Below, one piece after another: positions 1 through 5,630 of a DNA stretch of 8,777 nucleotides. The translations under genes and the position numbers were made by a program. The notes below the pieces were generated by a model, which searched no databases, had not been told where the DNA came from, and was given only the letters and a program-made list of their open reading frames with translations. How positions within the stretch are numbered: the first letter of the stretch is position 1; each line of letters starts with the position of its first letter. The stretch is from an uncultured Phycisphaerales bacterium (GTDB taxonomy: Bacteria; Planctomycetota; Phycisphaerae; Phycisphaerales; SM1A02), in assembly GCA_946886375.1 (NCBI GenBank), contig CAMPIL010000142.1, positions 1-8,777 of the forward strand. The letters are read 5' to 3'.

Positions 1-913
1 TGTAGTGCGGCAGCCGGGTCTGCATTTCGGGCGTGATGGCTTTGAACAACCAGTCGGCCTGGGACGAGATGATCTTCATTGGCCCGGTGCCGTTGACGCT
101 CTGCTGAACCATCGCGACCGATTTCTCGCTGGGGGCGCCGCCGGTGTCGCCGGTGCCGTAGTAGTGGTAATCGGCGAACACCCCGCTGAGTGCGCCGTTG
201 TTCTGCACGCGCGTGAGCCAACTCTCGCTGGCGCTGAGGTCATCGCGAACCTCTCCGACGTATGCGCCTGGATCAAGCGCTGCGATCACGCTGCGCCCGT
301 CCGGCCCCTGCCACACGCCGACCTTGAAAGGCACGCCCACAGCCGAGCCCCACGTCAACTTCTGAGTTGAGAACCCCTTGATGCCGCAATGAGCCAGCAC
401 GCTTGGCAGCGCGGCGGGGAATCCAAAGCAATCCGGAAGCATGTACTCGTCGCTGGCGATGCCGAACTCGCGGCGGAAGAACCGGTTCCCATACAACACC
501 TGCCGCACCAGCGACTCCGCCGACGGCACGTTGGCGTCGTTTTCATCCACCGATGAGCCGCAGGGAAACCAGCGGCCGGCGGCGATGTAAGCCTTGAGTT
601 TCTCGTAATCCTCCGGGTAATACTCCTTCATCATCTCGTAGCGCCGCGACCCGCTGAAGTTGAAGATGTAATCTGGATACTTCTCGAACAAGGCGAAATT
701 GTCGTGCAGCGTGGCGGGAATGAATTCGCGAATGGTCTGCGGATAGCCCCAGCGCCACTGCGTATCAAGGTGCGCATAGCCGACAACGAACAGTGTCGGC
801 TGCTTGGCCAAATCGATCAGCGGTGGCTGCGGAGGGTTCTCGCTGGCGACCGCAGGGCCAGACATTGCGCACATGCCAGCGATCAATCGCGACATCGTCA
901 TCAGGGTCTTCAT
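1..913 (-). CDS. GH38 alpha-mannosidase, exported, partial (C-terminus beyond left edge)
   Basis: Open over 304 codons with no stop before the window edge, so only the N-terminal part is present. Glycoside hydrolase family 38 enzymes hydrolyse alpha-mannosides with retention, using a zinc ion. Residues 1-24 look like a Sec signal peptide (short basic start, hydrophobic core, cleavage near AVAS), implying export. The catalytic domain starts with GYAHLDTQWRWGYP (45-58). H48 and D50 fit the family's HxD zinc ligands. LPDCFGFPAALP (159-170) is the nucleophile region, with D161 as expected nucleophile and ligand, followed by GIKGFSTQKLTW (177-188). The last zinc histidine would lie beyond the window. 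The ATG at 913 was chosen over nearby ATGs because AAGGAGG sits 7 nt upstream and it gives an intact signal peptide. It follows the PTS fusion gene after 71 nt with no clear terminator, so co-transcription is likely. The family is clear; the substrate is not. Confidence 0.88.
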   Translation of the reverse strand, partial: MKTLMTMSRLIAGMCAMSGPAVASENPPQPPLIDLAKQPTLFVVGYAHLDTQWRWGYPQTIREFIPATLHDNFALFEKYPDYIFNFSGSRRYEMMKEYYPEDYEKLKAYIAAGRWFPCGSSVDENDANVPSAESLVRQVLYGNRFFRREFGIASDEYMLPDCFGFPAALPSVLAHCGIKGFSTQKLTWGSAVGVPFKVGVWQGPDGRSVIAALDPGAYVGEVRDDLSASESWLTRVQNNGALSGVFADYHYYGTGDTGGAPSEKSVAMVQQSVNGTGPMKIISSQADWLFKAITPEMQTRLPHY

Positions 914-920
914 CCATCAT

Positions 921-927
921 CCTCCTT
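921..927 (-). promoter_or_regulatory. Strong ribosome binding site for the GH38 gene
   Basis: The minus strand reads AAGGAGG, a full Shine-Dalgarno core, 7 nt before the ATG at 913. Several other ATGs lie close by, both upstream and further in; this spacing decides the start. Confidence 0.75.
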
Positions 928-984
928 CAGCGCCGGGAAGCTTGCCACCTGCGTGAATGTATCATCGTCCCAGACTGAGAGTCG

Positions 985-3546
985 TCAATGGTCCAACCCC
1001 TCACTGAGTGCTGCGACAACGGTCTCGGCCGTCGTCGCGTGCATGATCCGCTCACGAAACTCCTCGTGCATGAGGCTGCGCGCGAGTTTCGCCAGCACCT
1101 GCATGTGGGCCCGCGCCACTTCGGCCACGGTTCCCACCGCGGGCACGGCAAGCATGATCGCCACGCGGACCGGATCGCCATCGTTGGAGCCCCAATCGAT
1201 CGGCTGGGCGAATTTGGCCACGGCGATGGTGGCAGTTCGCACGGCCTCCGCTTTGCAGTGGGGGATGGCAAAGCCGTGGCCAAGACCGGTTGAATAGGTC
1301 TCCTCTCGAGCCCACACCGCGTGCTCCCGCGAGTGTGAATCGGCGGCGCGTCCCGCGACTGCGATCAACGACACCAGATGCTTGATGGCTTCGACTTTGG
1401 TAGCGGCGTCACAATCCATAGCAACGAGGCCGGGCTCGATCATGGCGGTTGCGCCATCCGCGCTGCCGAACTGCTCAAGAAGGATTCGAACCTCCCGAGC
1501 GTCGCTGCACAGGTGAATCTGCTCGATCAGGTCAACACAAGCGCGGCTCTCCAGGGAGGCGATTGCCGCCTTCAACTCCAACAGCCGTGCCGCGCTCACG
1601 CTGATTTCATCCAGGCCCAGGCCGACCATGATGGGCAGGTTTGCGGGTTCGCCCGCCATCTCACCGCAGACGCCAACCCAACGTTGATGTCGCCGGGCCG
1701 CGTCCACGATTATTTTCAAAAAGCGCAGGAACGATGGCGTGCACGGATCGCACAGATCGGCCACGCCGGGGTTGCCACGGTCAGCCGCAAGAAAATACTG
1801 ACACAAGTCGTTGGTGCCAATGCTGAAGAAGTCTGCATGCTCAGCCAGGTGATCCATCGCAAGAGCCGCTGCCGGAACCTCGATCATCACGCCCACGGGC
1901 ATGGCCGCGTCGAATGCAGCGCCCTCGGCGCGGAGTTCGTTCTGGATCTCGCGCACTTGCTGCCGGAACCAGGCGGCCTCCGCAGGATTGGACACCATTG
2001 GCGCCATGACCTTCACCGGGCCTTGGGCAGACGCCCTGGCGATCGCGCGGAGTTGCTGCCGGAGAAGATCCGGAAATTGCTCGTATAAACGAATTCCGCG
2101 GCGACCGAGAAATGGATTGTCCTCACGATCCAGCCGCAGGTAGGGGACAGGCTTGTCGCCACCGATATCGAGCGTGCGGATGATGACCGCCCGACCTTGG
2201 GCCGCCTGAATCGCCTGGACGTAGGCCTCGAACTGCTCCTGCTCGCTGGGTGGACCGGCGCGGTCGAGAAACAGCATTTCGGTGCGAAACAGGCCGATGC
2301 CTTCCGCGCCGTCGCCGATCGCGCCGCCGACTTCGGTCGCCAGGGAAATGTTCGCCCCGATGTCCAATCGCACTCCATCGCGCGTGCGTGCGGCGATGGG
2401 CGCGAATGGTTCGAGTCGTTTTCGACGCTGGCTCATCGCTCTCTGCTCGATCACGTAATAGCGACGAACTTCATCGGTGAGTTCCTGAATGATAAAACCA
2501 TGGTCTGCGTCAACGATGACTTCCTCTCCGCCCTGAAAGGCTGCGCCGGTCGCGCCAACGATTGTCGGGATGCCAAATGCTCGAGCCAGAATCACGGTGT
2601 GCGAGGTCAATCCAACCCGATCGAGCACCAGGGCGAGAACGTGAGCGCGGTTCAACGTCATCAACTGCCGTGGCGTGAGGCGATCAGCAACAATCACCGC
2701 TGGTGCGCCCAACTCGATTGCGCCTGCACCTTGTGCGCCCTCCAGACGCTCCACGATCTGCTCGCACACGTCTTCAACATCAATGGCGCGGTCGCGAATG
2801 TACTGGCTGTTCGCCTGCAGCAGCGTATCGATGAAGTGCCGCCCGGCCCTGCGGACCGCGGCGACGGCGGAAACGCCGGTCGTGATCTCCTGATCTACTT
2901 TGGCTCGCAGCGCAAGATCATCGACGATGGCCAGATGCGCACGCAGCAAGTCTCGTTCAAGTCCTGCACCAGTCGCGGCGAACCTTGCCTGAATCGCCTG
3001 CCGGGCCTCCTCAAAGGCCCGAAGCGCCGAGGCCTGCTCGACTTCAATGGAGCCCGAAAACGGGCTCGATTCGGCGGCCTCCAACGGACGCACGATCACA
3101 ACCGACCCCTGAGCAGAACCGGGGCTGACGCCGCGGCCACCAATCCATTTCACGCCGAGTCGGAGCAAGCCCGCCGGAACGCGCGCAACTGACGGAGACG
3201 TGACCAGGCCAGGCTGGCCCGAGGCAGATTCCCCAAGCCCCTGATCAATGACTGCACGCAGCGCGGCAACAGCATGCTCAGCGTCGTCGCCGACGGCCCG
3301 AATGATGCACGACTCGCCGTGGGTCACATCCAAGGCCACGACCGAAAGCACGCTGCGCACATCCGCCGATTTTCCCGAGGTTTCCCGCGTCAAATGCACC
3401 TGGGCCTGGAACGGCGCAACCGCCTCGGCCAAGATACTCGCCGGCCGGGCGTGCATGCCATGCTCGAACCCGCAATTAAATCGCAGTTCGTCCGCGATGC
3501 TCGTTGACGCATCATTCACGCGTCGCGTGACTTTCCTTTGGGTCAT
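985..3546 (-). CDS. Multiphosphoryl transfer protein, HPr-EI-EIIA(Fru) fusion
   Basis: An 853-residue cytoplasmic PTS protein that takes phosphate from PEP and passes it to EIIB. Domains in order: HPr (about 20-105) with GMHARPAS and phosphorylatable H32; Enzyme I (about 130-690); EIIA of the fructose/mannitol family (about 702-850). In Enzyme I, GRGVSPGSAQG marks the start, LTSHTVILARAFGIPTIVG holds the active His316, and GLFRTE (R421), TLDIGGDK (458-465), SIGTNDLCQY (575-584) and VGVCGEMAGE (Cys627) retain the PEP-binding and catalytic signatures. EIIA has GHGFAIPHCK with the expected active His763. The order HPr-EI-EIIA matches E. coli FryA and FrwA rather than EIIA-first FruB-type proteins, and the length is close to theirs. 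The ATG overlaps the EIIB stop (ATGA), indicating translational coupling. No active residue appears lost. The sugar is not shown by this protein. Confidence 0.93.
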   Translation of the reverse strand: MTQRKVTRRVNDASTSIADELRFNCGFEHGMHARPASILAEAVAPFQAQVHLTRETSGKSADVRSVLSVVALDVTHGESCIIRAVGDDAEHAVAALRAVIDQGLGESASGQPGLVTSPSVARVPAGLLRLGVKWIGGRGVSPGSAQGSVVIVRPLEAAESSPFSGSIEVEQASALRAFEEARQAIQARFAATGAGLERDLLRAHLAIVDDLALRAKVDQEITTGVSAVAAVRRAGRHFIDTLLQANSQYIRDRAIDVEDVCEQIVERLEGAQGAGAIELGAPAVIVADRLTPRQLMTLNRAHVLALVLDRVGLTSHTVILARAFGIPTIVGATGAAFQGGEEVIVDADHGFIIQELTDEVRRYYVIEQRAMSQRRKRLEPFAPIAARTRDGVRLDIGANISLATEVGGAIGDGAEGIGLFRTEMLFLDRAGPPSEQEQFEAYVQAIQAAQGRAVIIRTLDIGGDKPVPYLRLDREDNPFLGRRGIRLYEQFPDLLRQQLRAIARASAQGPVKVMAPMVSNPAEAAWFRQQVREIQNELRAEGAAFDAAMPVGVMIEVPAAALAMDHLAEHADFFSIGTNDLCQYFLAADRGNPGVADLCDPCTPSFLRFLKIIVDAARRHQRWVGVCGEMAGEPANLPIMVGLGLDEISVSAARLLELKAAIASLESRACVDLIEQIHLCSDAREVRILLEQFGSADGATAMIEPGLVAMDCDAATKVEAIKHLVSLIAVAGRAADSHSREHAVWAREETYSTGLGHGFAIPHCKAEAVRTATIAVAKFAQPIDWGSNDGDPVRVAIMLAVPAVGTVAEVARAHMQVLAKLARSLMHEEFRERIMHATTAETVVAALSEGLDH

Positions 3547-3842
3547 GCGCCCGCCTTCGCCAGCACTCCCTTGGGATTCTTGATCGCTTCGGTCACTGTC
3601 ACTTGAACGATACGCTTGCCGTCGAACCGATCGCGCTTTTCCACCTCGATGTCAATCGCAAAAATGGCGATATCGGCCTCATGGATGTGCTGGACCGACA
3701 GTTCGTTCTCGATTCCCATCGCGCCCTGGGTTTCAACACGAATCTCATGCCCCAACGCCCGGGCCGTCTTGCTGAGCTGCTCAGCAGCCATATAAGTATG
3801 GGCGATGCCAGTCGGGCAGGCTGTCACTGCGACAATCTTCAT
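3543..3842 (-). CDS. PTS fructose-family EIIB component
   Basis: A 99-residue cytoplasmic phosphocarrier taking phosphate from the EIIA domain and giving it to the incoming sugar. The start MKIVAVTACPTGIAHTYMAA is the classic fructose-type EIIB signature; the phosphorylated cysteine is Cys9 in TACPTG. The rest (GHEIRVETQGAMG, ADIAIFAIDIEVEKRDRF) fits one full EIIB domain with no duplication. The ATG at 3842 matches the usual family start; an in-frame TTG at 3848 would add two residues, and neither has a strong Shine-Dalgarno. It lies 39 nt downstream of EIIC and its stop overlaps the next start as ATGA. In E. coli FruA and MngA this domain is fused to EIIC; here it is a separate gene. Confidence 0.92.
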   Translation of the reverse strand: MKIVAVTACPTGIAHTYMAAEQLSKTARALGHEIRVETQGAMGIENELSVQHIHEADIAIFAIDIEVEKRDRFDGKRIVQVTVTEAIKNPKGVLAKAGA

Positions 3843-3881
3843 GATCAATGGTCCACGATCTCTTGCCGGGCCGGGGCGGGG

Positions 3882-4970
3882 TCATTCGCCTTCTGCGTCG
3901 GGTGTTCTTGAAAGATTCTTCAGCAGGTTCACTGCAACGGCAGTGGTCACAGTACCAGCGATGATCGCGATGATGTACATCAGTTTTTGATCGACCACCG
4001 GCAGCACGATCGGCCCGCCATGCGGCGCGTGGTCGCCGACGCCGCCAAGCATCGCGATGCTGCTGGCGACGATTGACCCCAACATGATGCAGGGGATGAC
4101 GCGCAGCGGATCGGCGGCTGCGAAGGGAATTGCGCCCTCGGTAATGCCGATCATTCCCATGCCCAAGGCCGCATAGCCGGAGTCTCGCTGCTCATCGGTC
4201 CACTGCCTGCGGCCGAGCAAAGTCGCCAGGCCCATGCCCAGAGGCGGCGTGCAAATGGCGGCGGCGCACGCGCCCATGATGTACGGGTTGCCTTCCTTGA
4301 TCATGCCCGCGCCGAAGAAGAACGCCACCTTGTTCACTGGCCCGCCCATGTCGAACGCGATCATCGCCCCCAGCACCGCGCTGAGCAGAATCTGGTTGCC
4401 CGTGTTCATCTCGCGAAGCTGCGCGTTGAGCCAGGTCATCAGATCAGCGATCGGCGGTCCGATCATCAGCACCATCACCGCCGCCACCGCCAAGGACGAG
4501 ACGATCGGAATAATCAGGATCGGCATGATCGGTTTAATGAACCTGTGCGTCGGCAGCAACTTGATCCAGTGGACAACGTATCCAGCCAGCACGCCCGAGA
4601 TCAGCGCACCGAGAAACCCAACCGGAATCTCCTCGCGGCTGGCATCCACCAAGTGCGCTCCAGCAAATAGGCCATTGAGATCGTTGCACAGCCAGCCGCC
4701 TACCGCGCCGGCCACAAGGCCTGGCTTGCCCGCGATCGAGTAGGCGATGTACATCGAGAGGATCGGCAACAGCAACTTGAACGACGCCACGCCGACGGTC
4801 AGCATGAACTGAAGCAGCGGGACGCCCGACGGGTCAGGCGCGTTGCTTGCCCCGGCCGGTGCGAAGGCCAGCGCGGCCGCGATGAGAATGCCGCCGCATG
4901 CGACGAACGGAATCGCATAGGACACGCCGGTCAGAAGATGCTGGCGGAGTTTTTTGAGCCATTCGATCAT
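3882..4970 (-). CDS. PTS fructose-family EIIC permease
   Basis: A 362-residue inner-membrane permease domain, the sugar channel of the system and probably the first gene of the operon. It starts with the family pattern LRQHLLTGVSYAIPFVACGG (8-27) and has repeated hydrophobic segments through residue 350. Signatures include VGFLGALISGVLAGYVVHW (117-135), FDMGGPVNK (206-214), ITEGAIPFAAADP (276-288) and HAPHGGP (314-320). The length fits one EIIC domain with no EIIA or EIIB attached. The frame stays open upstream to an ATG at 5204, but those 78 extra residues have no PTS similarity, and the ATG at 4970 has GAGGAG 6 nt upstream and gives the normal family N-terminus. Fructose-family EIIC proteins import fructose, mannose or mannosylglycerate among others, so the substrate cannot be named from sequence. 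Confidence 0.92.
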   Translation of the reverse strand: MIEWLKKLRQHLLTGVSYAIPFVACGGILIAAALAFAPAGASNAPDPSGVPLLQFMLTVGVASFKLLLPILSMYIAYSIAGKPGLVAGAVGGWLCNDLNGLFAGAHLVDASREEIPVGFLGALISGVLAGYVVHWIKLLPTHRFIKPIMPILIIPIVSSLAVAAVMVLMIGPPIADLMTWLNAQLREMNTGNQILLSAVLGAMIAFDMGGPVNKVAFFFGAGMIKEGNPYIMGACAAAICTPPLGMGLATLLGRRQWTDEQRDSGYAALGMGMIGITEGAIPFAAADPLRVIPCIMLGSIVASSIAMLGGVGDHAPHGGPIVLPVVDQKLMYIIAIIAGTVTTAVAVNLLKNLSRTPDAEGE

Positions 4971-4976
4971 GTGGCG

Positions 4977-4986
4977 CTCCTCTTCT
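4977..4986 (-). promoter_or_regulatory. Ribosome binding site deciding the EIIC start
   Basis: The minus strand reads AGAAGAGGAG here, 6 nt before the ATG at 4970. It supports that start over the in-frame upstream ATG at 5204. Confidence 0.65.
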
Positions 4987-5116
4987 CGCGCCTGCGGCGA
5001 CTTGCCCTGCTCGGTCCCGATGAGTCCGCCAGTGTAGTGGCTCGCTGCGGCGATCGCCATGATCTTTCGCGCTTGCAAGCACGGCGCGCGTCGTGCCTTT
5101 CCATGTCCGGGAGCGA

Positions 5117-5148
5117 TGTGCTTTCGTGGGGCCGCGCCCCCGAGCACA
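5117..5148. repeat. Imperfect inverted repeat in the PTS leader
   Basis: Plus-strand arms are TGTGCT...CG...GGGGC and GCCCC-CG-AGCACA, giving 13 base pairs around a 3-nt loop with small bulges on the left arm. No run of T follows on either strand, so it is not a typical intrinsic terminator. It lies about 150 nt upstream of the EIIC start and could be an operator or an RNA structure in the leader. Function is inferred only. Confidence 0.45.
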
Positions 5149-5254
5149 CGTTCAAAGTGAATAGCGGTTGGACGCCTCTTGAGCCCGATCAGGCCAACCT
5201 GCACGGCCGTGACTTGTGCAATCGGGCGTGAGGCGTGGCGGCCAGTCGGGCGGG

Positions 5255-5282
5255 TTGACCACTCCTCTATTGCGGCTATGCT
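5255..5282 (+). promoter_or_regulatory. Sigma-70-type promoter of tRNA-Glu
   Basis: A TTGACC -35 box (5255-5260), a 16-nt spacer and a TATGCT -10 box (5277-5282) end 10 nt before the first tRNA base. The -35 matches consensus at 5 of 6 positions. The -10 matches 4 of 6, including the key first two and last bases. The distance to the tRNA implies a very short 5' leader. Confidence 0.6.
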
Positions 5283-5292
5283 CGTTTTGCTT

Positions 5293-5365
5293 GTCCCGTT
5301 CGTCTAGTGGCCCAGGACACTGGCCTCTCACGCCGGTAACAGGGGTTCAAATCCCCTACGGGACG
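5293..5365 (+). tRNA. tRNA-Glu (anticodon CTC)
   Basis: A 73-nt cloverleaf can be folded by eye. The acceptor stem GTCCCGT (5293-5299) pairs perfectly with ACGGGAC (5358-5364), with discriminator G at 5365. The anticodon stem CTGGC/GCCGG encloses the loop CTCTCAC, giving anticodon CTC, which reads GAG (Glu). The T stem AGGGG/CCCCT encloses TTCAAAT. The sequence closely follows bacterial tRNA-Glu as remembered from E. coli. The 3' CCA is not encoded (TTT follows) and must be added after transcription. It is the only plus-strand gene in the window and is divergent from the PTS operon. Confidence 0.96.
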
Positions 5366-5390
5366 TTTACTCATGAGATAGAGAGGTGAC

Positions 5391-5424
5391 AATCGGCGCT
5401 CTCGACATCGAGAACGCCGATTTT
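5391..5424 (+). terminator. Hairpin downstream of tRNA-Glu, possible terminator
   Basis: AATCGGCG-C-TCTCGA pairs with TCGAGA-A-CGCCGATT around a 2-nt CA, giving 14 pairs with one C/A mismatch, and the stem runs into TTTT (two of them in the stem). It begins 26 nt after the tRNA 3' end, a fitting place for tRNA termination. The T-run is short, so strength is uncertain. It may also stop minus-strand transcription from the kinase gene. Confidence 0.5.
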
Positions 5425-5425
5425 G

Positions 5426-5461
5426 CAGGGGTTCAAAACCAGAGCGCGATGTGAACCCCTG
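5426..5461. repeat. Perfect 10-bp inverted repeat resembling the tRNA T-arm
   Basis: CAGGGGTTCA (5426-5435) and TGAACCCCTG (5452-5461) pair perfectly around a 16-nt loop. The left arm with its next bases, CAGGGGTTCAAA, also matches tRNA-Glu 5340-5351 exactly over 12 nt. No T-run follows on either strand, so it is not a standard terminator. Confidence 0.55.
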
Positions 5462-5473
5462 GTGGCCAATATG

Positions 5474-5484
5474 GGTTCAATTCC
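5474..5484 (+). repeat. Third T-arm-like motif (GGTTCAATTCC)
   Basis: This 11-mer differs at one position from the tRNA-Glu sequence GGTTCAAATCC (5344-5354) and resembles GGTTCAAAACC (5430-5440). No acceptor or anticodon arm is visible around it, so it is not an intact tRNA. It could be a tRNA remnant, an integration scar or chance. Confidence 0.35.
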
Positions 5485-5630
5485 GGTGCGAGAAACACTT
5501 TCACAGCGGATGTCGCCGGGAGCCGGGCATGATGATCGTGCCGGGCGTCTTGGCGCATGACGGGCGGGTGTTTCTCGCCGCATCTCGCACGGTGACGGCA
5601 CGAATCGATGGCAAGCCGCTGCGAACCCGC

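Larger units (their letters stand above)
4971..5254 (-). other. Non-coding leader and upstream region of the PTS operon
   Basis: No gene is supported on either strand. Toward EIIC the frame is open, but the encoded peptide is arginine- and alanine-rich and resembles nothing I know. The stretch holds the EIIC ribosome binding site and a strong imperfect hairpin at 5117-5148. I see no convincing sigma-70 promoter on the minus strand, no Cra-type operator and no riboswitch I can recognise. If the PTS promoter lies near the divergent tRNA promoter, the transcript has an untranslated leader of over 200 nt. Confidence 0.5.
5366..5630. other. Intergenic region between tRNA-Glu and the histidine kinase
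   Basis: No credible gene. A 76-codon minus-strand frame at 5371-5601 has no recognisable domain and partly arises from translating the hairpins and T-arm-like repeats. The stretch holds the terminator-like hairpin, a long inverted repeat and two T-arm-like motifs, listed separately. In 5485-5630 I see only a weak short palindrome near 5528-5544. Confidence 0.5.

Noticed and set aside
704..1297. 197-codon open frame on the plus strand
   Set aside because: It spans the GH38 N-terminus, the gap and the EIIA end in antisense, and is Ser/Arg/Ala-rich with no domain.
2197..3192. 331-codon open frame on the plus strand
   Set aside because: It lies wholly antisense to the Enzyme I part of the fusion gene, whose motifs are intact. 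High GC makes long antisense frames common, and the translation shows no domain.
4971..5204. N-terminal extension of EIIC from the ATG at 5204
   Set aside because: The added 78 residues have no EIIA or EIIB features, while the ATG at 4970 has a good ribosome binding site and the normal family start.
4971..5254. Riboswitch in the PTS leader
   Set aside because: I compared it by eye with cobalamin and fluoride riboswitch consensus sequences and saw no match.
5371..5601. 76-codon minus-strand frame in the gap after tRNA-Glu
   Set aside because: No recognisable domain or clear ribosome binding site, and much of it is a translation of the inverted repeat and T-arm-like motifs.
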